From a bacterium (GTDB lineage: Bacteria > Acidobacteriota > Thermoanaerobaculia > Multivoradales > J023): a stretch of 64,000 nt of DNA. The notes below the pieces were generated by a model, which was not told the DNA's origin, did no database searches, and was given only the letters and a program-made list of their open reading frames with translations. Each line of letters opens with the position of its first letter. Position 1 is the first letter of the stretch. The position numbers were made by a program, and so were the translations under genes. Below are positions 17,701-24,699 of the stretch, piece after piece. Where the stretch lies: the NCBI GenBank assembly GCA_024226315.1, contig JAAELT010000286.1:1-64000 (forward strand), in the 5' to 3' direction.

Positions 17701-19602
17701 GAAGACTTCACCTGCGTCGGCGTGGGCGACATGTCGGGCGACGTGTTCGGCAACGGCATGCTTCTGTCGAAGCACACCCGTTTGCTCGCCGCCTTCAACC
17801 ACCTGCACGTGTTCGTCGATCCTGACCCGGATTCCGAGGCGTCGTGGGGTGAGCGCAAACGCCTGTTCGAGCTGCCGCGCTCGAGCTGGGGCGACTACGA
17901 TCGCGCCTTGATCTCGTCCGGCGGCGGGGTCTTCGAGCGCTCTGCCAAGGCGGTCGAGCTGACGCCCGAGATTCGCGAGACGTTCGGCTTCGAGCAGGAG
18001 CGTGTCACCCCCGCCGAGCTGGTCCGCGGCCTGCTGACTGCCGAGGTCGAGCTACTGTGGTTCGGCGGCATCGGTACCTACGTCAAGGCCTCCGGCGAAA
18101 CCGACGCCATGGTCGGCGACCGGGCCAACGATCCACTGCGAGTCGACGCCGGCGAGTTGCGCGCCGGTGTGGTCGGCGAGGGAGCCAATCTGGGCATGAC
18201 CCAGCGCGCGCGCATCGAGTACGGGCAGCTCGGCGGCCGGCTCAACACCGATTCGATCGACAACTCGGCCGGGGTGGACACCTCCGACCACGAGGTCAAC
18301 ATCAAGATCCTGCTCGGCGAGGTGGAAGCGGCGGGGGACATGACCCGCAAGCAGCGCAACGAGCTGCTCAAGGAGATGACCGACGAGGTGGCGGACCTGG
18401 TCCTGCGCGACAATTACCTGCAGACCCAGGCGATCACCGTCACCCACAGGCTCGGGCCTCGCCTGCTCGACCGCACCGCCCGTTTCATCCGTGCCCAGGA
18501 ACGCTCGGGCCGTCTCGACCGCAAGATCGAGTTCCTACCCGACGACGAGACCCTGGCGGAGCGCATGCAGCGCGGCAAGGGTTTCACCCGTTCGGAGATC
18601 GCCGTGCTCCTTTCCTACGCCAAGATGGAGCTCTACGACCAATTGCTGGCTTCCGATCTGCCGGACGAGCCCTATATGACCGCGGAGCTGGAACGCTACT
18701 TCCCGCGGCCGTTGCGAGAGGGAGCCGGCCGCCCCATCCGCCAGCATCGCCTACGCCGCGAGATCATCGCCACGGTGGTCACCAACGATATCGTCAACCG
18801 GGTCGGGATTACCTTCCTGCACGAGGTCAAGGAGCGTACCGGCATGGCAGCCGCCGACATCGCCCGCGCGTACCTGCTGAGCCGGGAGATCTTCGGCATG
18901 CGCGAGATGTGGCGGCGGATCGAGGAGCTCGACAACCTCATGCCAGCCTCGGTGCAGGCGTCGATGCTCGCCGAGTGCGGTCGCCTGATCGAGCGCGGCG
19001 CGGTCTGGTTTCTGCGCGAGGAGGCAGGCCCGCTCGACATCGGCGGTCAGGTCGAGCGCTACGCCTCGGGCGTGCAGGCGGTGGGGGAGGGTCTCGAGAC
19101 CTTGCTGTCCGAGGGCGACGGCAAAGTGCTCGGCGAGCGCGTCGCCTCCTACGTCGAGGAAGGCGCGCCCGAGGAGGTTGCCAGCATGGCGGCCCGGCTG
19201 CCGCTGCTCGCCCCCGGCTGCGACATCGTGCGCATCGCGCTCGACGCCGGCGTCGGCGTCGGCGAGGTGGGCAAGGTCTACTTCGCCACCGGCTCGCGTC
19301 TGGGCTTCGATTGGCTGCGCCGCGCCGCCCTGCACCTGCCCAGCGAATCCGCCTGGGACAAGCTGGCGATCACCGCCATCGTCGACGACCTCTACGGCCA
19401 CCAGAGCGACCTCACGCGGCGGGTGATCGAGAACGCCGGCGCCGGCGACGTCGATGAGACCGCGATCGATCGCTGGGCGGAAGGCCGGCGCTCCCAGGTC
19501 TCCCAGACCGAGCATCTCCTGGCCGAGCTCCAGAGTCTCGCCAGCCCCAGCCTGTCGATGCTGGCAGTCGCCAACCGGCAGCTCAAGTCGCTGAGCACCT
19601 AG
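14737..19602 (+). CDS. gdhB: NAD-specific glutamate dehydrogenase, large (GDH-180) type
   Basis: The protein is 1,621 residues with a GTG start preceded by GGAGGAG. Large-type NAD-GDH enzymes are typically 1,550-1,650 residues and convert glutamate to 2-oxoglutarate and ammonium in the cytoplasm. The long N-terminal region (to about residue 700) has ACT-like regulatory segments, for example [20 protein letters not shown] near residue 95. The catalytic part has [20 protein letters not shown] near residue 825, [11 protein letters not shown] near residue 856, [15 protein letters not shown] near 1000 and [14 protein letters not shown] near 1150. The long C-terminal helical domain is complete. The gene is monocistronic and followed by stacked hairpins. 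The symbol follows usage for this enzyme class. Confidence 0.93.
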   Translation: [1621 protein letters not shown]

Positions 19603-19621
19603 AGCTCGGCAGGACGAAGGA

Positions 19622-19695
19622 CTCTCCCAGAACGCGGGAGAGCCGGCCCTTGCGGGCCGGCTCTTGCTGTGTGTCGACTGCCGCGAAGCGGCAGT
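19622..19695 (+). terminator. Stacked hairpins downstream of glutamate dehydrogenase
   Basis: Three inverted repeats occur in 75 nt: CTCTCCC/GGGAGAG (19622-19642), an 11-bp perfect stem AGAGCCGGCCC/GGGCCGGCTCT with a TTGC loop (19639-19664) and an 8-bp stem ACTGCCGC/GCGGCAGT with a GAA loop (19677-19695). The first two share bases and cannot both form. No U-tract follows, so termination would not be of the classic intrinsic type, but the site is right after the gdhB stop. Confidence 0.6.
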
Positions 19696-20003
19696 GATCA
19701 GGTGGGGTTCGGGCGGGAATTTGAAGGGTTATCTACACCCGCGGCACGCTTGATGGGCCGGCGATATGGGGGTTGCCAGCCAGGACGGGACTCACATGCT
19801 CTCTGTTCGCGGGTTCGAGTTCGTCTCTCATCGTGTGGAGAGGATGACGGCCTCACCTTACGTCTGCCATTACGGTCTGAGATTCTTTTCGACCCCGTTG
19901 GTGGGGGCGTTTCAGCGCCCATCCCGCCCGCGCGGGTGGTGGTGGTCGTGGCCGGCGGTGATAGCTTGCAGGGGCGGCATCGAGACGCCGCGGAGGGGGA
20001 AAC
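19696..20003. other. Intergenic spacer with no gene seen
   Basis: This stretch precedes the epimerase gene. Overlapping frames exist on both strands but none has recognisable protein character. The last bases hold a ribosome binding site (GGAGGGGGAAAC) for the ATG at 20004. A GGTTCGAGTTC string near 19814 resembles a tRNA T-loop but has no matching stem. Confidence 0.5.
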
Positions 20004-20990
20004 ATGGGCAACGACGAGAACGGCCTGGAAACCTCGCAGGGATCACGCCGGGTGGCGGTGACCGGCGGCTCGGGACACTTCGGCCAGCTGGTGGTGGAAA
20101 GGCTGTTGGAGCGCCCCGAGATCGGCTCGGTGCTGTCGCTCGACATCGTGCCGCCGCGGCTCGAGCACGACAAGCTCGAAGGCCGGGTCGCCGACATCAG
20201 CGACCCGGAGATCGGCCGCCTGTTCGAGGGTGTGGACACGGTCGTCCACCTGGCGTTCCTGATCGGCAGCCATCTGCCCCGTGAACGCTACGAGGCGATC
20301 AACGTCGAGGGCAGCAAGAACGTCTTCCGTGGCGCGCGACAGGCCGGCGTGAAGCAGATCGTCTACGCCTCGTCGGTGGCGGCCTACGGCCTGGTCCGCG
20401 ACCACCCGGTGCCGATCACCGAGGATACTCCGCGGGTGCACCAGCCCGACTTCGCCTACAACGACGCCAAGTTCCGCGTCGAGGCTTTTCTCGACGACTT
20501 CGAGGCCGAGCACCCCGAGCTGACCATCACCCGCATGCGCATGGTGACGGCCCTGGGGCCGGGACAGAAGAGCGCCATCGGCCGGATGCTGGCGCGCGGC
20601 TACGTGCCCTCGACCAGCGACGTGCCCTGGTCGATCATCTGGGAGGACGACGTCGCCGACGCCCTGGTGCTGGCGGTGGAGAAGCGTGCCGCGGGCGCCT
20701 TCAACCTGTCCACCGAGGAGTCGATGTCTGGCGCCGACCTGGCGAAGGCCACGGGCATGAAGTCGCTGCGCTTTCCGCGCTTCCTCGGGGTGGCGCTGGG
20801 GAACCTCACCGTGTTGGGTTGGAAGCTCGGCCTGGTCAAGAAAGCCACCGATCCGTCCTGGTTCCGCTACAGCGACGCCGTGCTGGTGCTTTCCAGCGAA
20901 CGGGCGGTGCGCGAGCTGGGCTGGAAACGGCGCTACGAGACCGCCGTCGAGGTCCTGCGGGCGGTGCGCGAGACGGTGACGCAGGGGTAG
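20004..20990 (+). CDS. NAD-dependent epimerase/dehydratase (extended SDR)
   Basis: The protein is 328 residues. The Rossmann motif VTGGSGHFGQLVVERLL (GxxGxxG) near residue 18 binds NAD(P). The acidic strand end VLSLDIVPPRLE, the segment VVHLAFLIG, YASSVAAYG and the catalytic YxxxK in AYNDAKFRVE follow in the usual order for sugar-nucleotide epimerases and related extended SDRs. Such enzymes act in the cytoplasm on nucleotide sugars or related compounds. The substrate cannot be named from the sequence. The gene follows a spacer with hairpins and is itself followed by the repeat island, so it is probably monocistronic. Confidence 0.85.
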   Translation: MGNDENGLETSQGSRRVAVTGGSGHFGQLVVERLLERPEIGSVLSLDIVPPRLEHDKLEGRVADISDPEIGRLFEGVDTVVHLAFLIGSHLPRERYEAINVEGSKNVFRGARQAGVKQIVYASSVAAYGLVRDHPVPITEDTPRVHQPDFAYNDAKFRVEAFLDDFEAEHPELTITRMRMVTALGPGQKSAIGRMLARGYVPSTSDVPWSIIWEDDVADALVLAVEKRAAGAFNLSTEESMSGADLAKATGMKSLRFPRFLGVALGNLTVLGWKLGLVKKATDPSWFRYSDAVLVLSSERAVRELGWKRRYETAVEVLRAVRETVTQG

Positions 20991-21016
20991 AGGCCGCGGT
21001 GCCGTTGCAGCCTGCA

Positions 21017-21212
21017 ATGGCCATTGGCCAAGACCTTCGACGAGGTTTGCGGGGCCGGATGGCCATCGGCCAAGACCTTCGACGAGGTTTGCGAGGCCGG
21101 ATGGCCGTTGGCCAAAACCTTCGACGAGGCTTGCGGGGCCGAATGGCCGTTGGCCGAAAGCTTCGACGAGGTTTGCGAGGCCGGATGGCCGTTGGCCAAG
21201 ACCTTCGACGAG
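21017..21212. repeat. 42-bp tandem repeat array, about 4.7 copies
   Basis: Copies start at 21017, 21059, 21101, 21143 and 21185, an exact period of 42. Each unit contains ATGGCCNTTGGCCAAGACC-like sequence followed by TTCGACGAGGTTTGCG. Copies differ at a few positions. Because 42 is a multiple of three, three frames stay open; one plus-strand frame repeats a 14-residue unit (WPLAKTFDEVCEAG). Frame conservation is a consequence of the period and is not proof of coding. The array starts 27 nt after the epimerase stop. Confidence 0.9.
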
Positions 21213-21226
21213 CACTTTCTCTCCGA

Positions 21227-21410
21227 CTTCCCGCCGATTCACGCATTCCTGGGCCGATGAGCGGGATCTCCCGCCGTTCCACGCGTTTCTGGGCTTATGA
21301 GCGGGATCTCCCGCCGTTCGGCGCCTTTTTGAGGACTCTCGGCGGGCCTTGTCGCGGTTCGGCGCGTTCCTGGGGCGGGGAGTGGGATTTCCCGCGGTTC
21401 GAGTCGCTTC
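21227..21410. repeat. Degenerate 40-bp repeats with a hairpin core
   Basis: Two clear copies with a 40-nt period share ATGAGCGGGATCTCCCGCCG (from 21257 and 21297), with more degenerate relatives before and after (TTCCCGCCGATTCACGC from about 21228; GGATTTCCCGCGGTTC near 21388). The GCGGGA/TCCCGC core can fold. It differs from the 42-bp array that it follows directly. Confidence 0.65.
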
Positions 21411-21628
21411 CACGAGCCGGATGGCGGTCTTGCCGCCGGAGAAGGCTTTCAGGCCGCCAGGTGTCGATGCTGCGGGCGAACTCGGCGTTCTCCGGCGACT
21501 GGACTTGACACTGGCGCGAACAGGAGCGTACCTTTCAGGTGGTGCCAAGTGGCGGGATCTCGCCCAATCGGAAGCGTCAGCCGGCGGCGGGCCGGGCTCG
21601 TGTGATCTTGGTCGAGGGAAAGTGATGA

Positions 21629-22012
21629 TCTGCGCGCACCCTGAAAACGCTGAAGCCGGGCCAGAAGGGCACCAAGGAACTGCTGGCCCGGTATGGACCG
21701 AGTTTGCTCTGTGTCCGGTATTGCTACGACCAGGCCACGCGGGAGCATCTGAAGACCGTGGAATTGATCGTGCAGCGGCGATCTCGGAAGCGCGAGGCAG
21801 AGCGTCCTGGATTGCGCGAGCACGTCGGACGGACAGGGCGTGTTGCGGCACGAAGGGTGGCTTTGCGGGTCGGCTGGCGGGAGAACGACCTGCGGCATCG
21901 GGTCAAGTCCGCCGGAGGGCGCTGGGACCCGGTCAGACGTGTCTGGATCTTGCGGCGCGATGTGGCGAAGCGCCTGGGTCTCTTGCACTGGGTTGTTGGT
22001 GGAGGTGGCTAG
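21629..22012 (+). CDS. Small orphan protein next to attC (start uncertain)
   Basis: The frame opens at 21629 and reads RTLKTLKPGQKGTKELLARYG, then LLCVRYCYDQATREHLKTVEL, a basic middle and RVKSAGGRWDPVRRVWILR near the end. About 120 residues are possible. The only conventional start in frame is TTG at 21704, which would lose the conserved-looking opening. An ATG at 21625 is one base out of frame, so a frameshift near the start is likely. I do not know its function; the composition suggests a small nucleic-acid-binding protein. It lies 98 nt before an integron attC site, in the position of a cassette gene. A TTGACA-N18-TACCTT promoter-like pair lies at about 21504-21533. Confidence 0.45.
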   Translation, partial: SARTLKTLKPGQKGTKELLARYGPSLLCVRYCYDQATREHLKTVELIVQRRSRKREAERPGLREHVGRTGRVAARRVALRVGWRENDLRHRVKSAGGRWDPVRRVWILRRDVAKRLGLLHWVVGGGG

Positions 22013-22110
22013 GTTTGGAAACCTGGTGGCTAGATTTAGGAATCGCAGGAATGGATAAATGTAGGCATGGGATGGATAACGAAAGTGTCGATGAGTGAGT
22101 GCGGTCCGGT

Positions 22111-22209
22111 GTCTAACAAGCGCATGAACCTGTCGAGCCAACCTGTCACGGCCCGTGCACGCGCACGGTCCGCGCCACGCTGGCTCGCAGGTTATGCTCA
22201 ACGTTAGAC
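22111..22209 (+). other. Integron attC recombination site
   Basis: The 99-bp element begins GTCTAACAAGCGCATGAACC and ends CAGGTTATGCTCAACGTTAGAC. The terminal 7-mers GTCTAAC and GTTAGAC are perfect inverted matches to the RYYYAAC/GTTRRRY consensus. The arms pair over roughly 29 nt (AACCTG, CGAGCCA) with one unpaired G and one unpaired T on one arm, the extrahelical bases expected in folded attC. The centre is a variable terminal structure (CCGTGCACGCGCACGG). No integrase gene lies in the window. Confidence 0.9.
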
Positions 22210-22221
22210 GGGCTTTCGATC

Positions 22222-22836
22222 ATGAAGGCAAATATCATTAGGCGAATTGCTCTCTTGGCGACGGTGTTTCTAGCCACCTTCGTCGCCTTCTTCTTTTTTG
22301 TCTATCGTCCTTGGCAGTTGTCCTGGGGTGCGACGGCTGATGAAGTCGCTCGTTCGATGGTGGGAGATGGACTCGTCAAGAACCCGACCTTCAATGCGAC
22401 GCGCGCGGTGACAGTCAATGCGTCTGCGGAACGCATTTGGCCCTGGATAGTACAGATGGGGTACAAGAGGGCGGGATTCTACAGCTGGGACATTCTGGAC
22501 AATGATGGCATTCGGAGCGCCGAGCGGATTCTGCCTGAGTACCAGAATCTCAAGGTCGGTGACTTGCTGCCTCTCAGCGAGAATACCGATGCCAGGGTGG
22601 TTGATATGGAGCCGAACAGACGGCTCTTGCTCGTTTTTCAATCTGACGGCACCGTGACGTGGGCATGGGGTCTCTACAAGATCGACGAGAAGCGAACACG
22701 ACTGGTCACCCGCCTCCGATGGCGTACTACGAGTATAGTCTCTCAATTCACGCTGGACGCCTTCGAGATAATTATGATGCGCAAGTGCCTCTTGGGCATC
22801 AAACGTCGAGCAGAGCCTCCCATGGAACAAACTTGA
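22222..22836 (+). CDS. SRPBCC-like membrane-anchored protein (cassette gene)
   Basis: The protein is 204 residues. An N-terminal membrane anchor (IALLATVFLATFVAFFFFVY) is followed by a domain with AVTVNASAERIWPWIVQMGY, GFYSWDILDN, VGDLLPLSENTDARVVDMEP and a strand-rich end. The phrase starting with V.A..E.IWPWI is a hallmark of SRPBCC (START-like) lipid- or ligand-binding proteins. The ligand is unknown. The gene begins 13 nt after the attC end, as expected for the first gene of a cassette, and its base composition is clearly more AT-rich than the surrounding chromosome. This supports recent arrival by integron recombination. Confidence 0.75.
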   Translation: MKANIIRRIALLATVFLATFVAFFFFVYRPWQLSWGATADEVARSMVGDGLVKNPTFNATRAVTVNASAERIWPWIVQMGYKRAGFYSWDILDNDGIRSAERILPEYQNLKVGDLLPLSENTDARVVDMEPNRRLLLVFQSDGTVTWAWGLYKIDEKRTRLVTRLRWRTTSIVSQFTLDAFEIIMMRKCLLGIKRRAEPPMEQT

Positions 22837-22883
22837 TACGCTGATGCAAGATCCAGTCTACACGTGGTGCGGCGAAGATCTCC

Positions 22884-22890
22884 GTCTAAC
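22884..22890 (+). other. Unpaired RYYYAAC 7-mer (possible decayed attC)
   Basis: GTCTAAC occurs between the two cassette-like genes, but no GTTRRRY partner with complementary arms is found before 23041. It may be chance or the leftover of an attC that separated the two genes. The rest of 22837-23040 shows no gene. Confidence 0.2.
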
Positions 22891-23040
22891 CTCGATCTGC
22901 AGCCACCGGCGGACGGGAGACACAGCCCAGTTCGAGGCGTTTTCTCACCCGCCGCGGCTGAGGCCAGGCGTCAAGCGACACTTTCGAAGTAGATTGGACG
23001 ATTGCTTTGAGCCTATACAGTGCGCCCACAAGATAGAAAG

Positions 23041-23550
23041 ATGACTATGACGAGCAACGCAATTTACGAGGAAAGGGTGTCTTCCAATTGGACGGAAGCG
23101 CTTTTTGCAAGCTTGACGATTCTCTTCTTAATGCTGCTGATCTGGCGGATAAGTACGGGTAGGCAAGACTTTCTCAACGCTGCGCTCTTCTTAGTTTTCA
23201 TTTTCTTCCTTTTCTACTCATTGAATTACAGAACACTCAATATCCGCCTCGCCCCTGAATCTTTGAAGCTCAAGTTCGGCATCTTCCAATGGACAATACC
23301 TTTAGGCAACATTGGAGTATGTCGCCGTGATGATCTACCTATATTGATGCGGTATGGAGGAGCGGGGATACACTTCATGTTGATTCGGGGGAGATATCGT
23401 GCTTCCTTCAACTTCCTCGAGCATCCCAGAGTTGTGATTGCCCTCAAAAGAAAGGCAGGACTTGTGCGGGATATCTCATTTTCAACGCGCCGTCCAGATG
23501 AAGTAATTCACCTTCTGAAAAGCGCGGCATTAGGGCCAAGTGCCGCCTAA
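23041..23550 (+). CDS. Two-helix membrane protein of unknown function (cassette gene)
   Basis: The protein is 169 residues, starting MTMTSNAIYEERVSSNW. Two adjacent hydrophobic segments (ALFASLTILFLMLLIW and FLNAALFLVFIFFLFYSLNY) form a membrane hairpin, followed by a soluble domain (NIRLAPESLKLKFGIFQWTI, then GGAGIHFMLIRGRYRASFNF). This resembles PH-like membrane proteins that sit after two helices, but no family can be named confidently. The gene is AT-rich relative to the chromosome and its stop overlaps a GCCTAAC 7-mer, the start of a truncated attC, so it is probably an integron cassette gene. Confidence 0.7.
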   Translation: MTMTSNAIYEERVSSNWTEALFASLTILFLMLLIWRISTGRQDFLNAALFLVFIFFLFYSLNYRTLNIRLAPESLKLKFGIFQWTIPLGNIGVCRRDDLPILMRYGGAGIHFMLIRGRYRASFNFLEHPRVVIALKRKAGLVRDISFSTRRPDEVIHLLKSAALGPSAA

Positions 23551-23576
23551 CGAATCCTGCGGTTGAGTCAAGCAGC
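23545..23576 (+). other. Truncated attC end of the last cassette
   Basis: GCCTAACGAATCCTGCGG matches the RYYYAAC end and left arm of an attC, but the right half is absent: the UbiA gene stop starts at 23577. The site appears to have been cut when the island joined the chromosome. Confidence 0.5.
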
Positions 23577-24590
23577 TCACGACCGCTCGTCCAGCCACGG
23601 CAGGTGGATGTAGTGGGGCGCGGTGAGTCGCTCCAGCCGAGGAATGTCGATCCAGGTCAGGAGCGCCAGGGCGAGGATCAGGAGCGCGACGATGATCATC
23701 AGGACCTTCTCCCGGAAGAGCTTCTCGGGCGTCTGCGCCGAAGAGCCTCGCTTCAGGCCGACCCGCAGGTAGGCGGCGAAGAGCGCGGCGAACAGCGGCA
23801 GGGCGAGCAGGTACTCGACCCGGTACTTGATCACGAAGACGGCGAGGAAGAAGGCCGCCATCAGGGCGTAGAGGAAGGCCGAGACCAGCAGGCTGTTCTC
23901 GCTGTAGTGGCGGAACGACGTTCGGTAGCGCCCCAGGCGCTCGAGGCCGGCGCTCGCCGCCACCGACCGATACTCCGCGAAGCGCTTGATCGCCATCAGG
24001 AAGGCGCCGCCCATCCAGTAGGCCAGGAGCAGACTGCTGGGCGGCAGGGTGGTGGGGGAGACCATCGCCCAGCCGAGGGTCAGCCGTATCGGGTTGTTGA
24101 TCGCTTCGCTGGTGACGTCCAGGTAGACTCGGTCCTTGGTGCGCAGCGGCCGCACGTTGTAGATCCAGGCGCTTGCCAGGAAGGCGAGGGTGGTCAGCAG
24201 GAAGAGGGGCGACAGGGCGGCGGCGATGACCAGCCCGATCGCCGTCAGAGCCGCGTACTCCACGGCCACCAGCGTCGGCGACAGCCGGCGACGCACCGCC
24301 GGCCGCCGCGACTTGGTGGGATGGAAGGCGTCCTGCTCGCGGTCGAGCCATTCGTTGAGCACGTAGTTGGCCGACGCCACCAGCGCGGCGCTCACCAGTC
24401 CCAGGGCCACGGGGACGAGCAGGCCGGATAGATCGGTCGGGTGGAGCATGTAGGCCAGCACGATTCCCGGCAGGATGAAGATGTGCTTCAACCAGTGGTC
24501 CGGACGAGCCATCGCCAGGTAGTCCGCGGCACCGGCCGCGGGCAGGGGCGCGCGCGGCGGCTCGGCCGCTTCGAAGTCTGGTTGTTTCAT
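23577..24590 (-). CDS. UbiA-family prenyl-phosphate transferase (DPPR-synthase-like)
   Basis: The protein is 337 residues from ATG 24590, with GGGAG upstream of it. There are about eight or nine hydrophobic helices. The Asp-rich motif N..LNEWLDREQDAFHPTKSRRP lies near residue 100, and the second motif near DVTSEAINNPIR. In UbiA proteins these bind the Mg-diphosphate of the donor. The HPxKxxRP ending is the form seen in 5-phosphoribosyl-diphosphate:polyprenyl-phosphate transferases, which start the synthesis of lipid-linked ribose or arabinose in the cytoplasmic membrane. Its divergent neighbours are two GT-C glycosyltransferases, which use such lipid-linked sugars, so the context agrees. The 3' end abuts the integron remnant. 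Other UbiA substrates remain possible. Confidence 0.78.
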   Translation of the reverse strand: MKQPDFEAAEPPRAPLPAAGAADYLAMARPDHWLKHIFILPGIVLAYMLHPTDLSGLLVPVALGLVSAALVASANYVLNEWLDREQDAFHPTKSRRPAVRRRLSPTLVAVEYAALTAIGLVIAAALSPLFLLTTLAFLASAWIYNVRPLRTKDRVYLDVTSEAINNPIRLTLGWAMVSPTTLPPSSLLLAYWMGGAFLMAIKRFAEYRSVAASAGLERLGRYRTSFRHYSENSLLVSAFLYALMAAFFLAVFVIKYRVEYLLALPLFAALFAAYLRVGLKRGSSAQTPEKLFREKVLMIIVALLILALALLTWIDIPRLERLTAPHYIHLPWLDERS

Positions 24591-24687
24591 CGCTCCCGGG
24601 GGGCAACGCGGCAGGCGGGGGCCGCGTGGGTACCTGACGATCATGTCCTCGCGTCGCCTCGGGCGTCAAGCTCGGGGCGAGTCTCGC

Positions 24688-24693
24688 TATAAT
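24688..24693 (+). promoter_or_regulatory. -10 box (TATAAT) upstream of GT-C gene 1
   Basis: A perfect TATAAT ends 6 nt before GTG 24700. If active, transcription starts at or near this GTG, which argues against the upstream in-frame ATG at 24643 as the start codon. Confidence 0.6.
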
Positions 24694-24699
24694 TCCAGC

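Noticed and set aside
19795..19830. Possible tRNA gene from a GGTTCGAGTTC T-loop-like string
   Set aside because: No flanking 5-bp stem and no acceptor, D or anticodon arms could be paired; the spacing is wrong.
21017..21212. CRISPR array
   Set aside because: Units are contiguous 42-bp copies without unique spacers, and no cas genes are present.
20043..21851. 602-residue minus-strand frame spanning the epimerase and the repeat array
   Set aside because: It is created by the GC-rich antisense of the epimerase and kept open by the 42-bp period; no domain is recognisable.
22884..22890. Second full attC between the two cassette genes
   Set aside because: Only the GTCTAAC end is present; no GTTRRRY partner with complementary arms occurs before the next gene.
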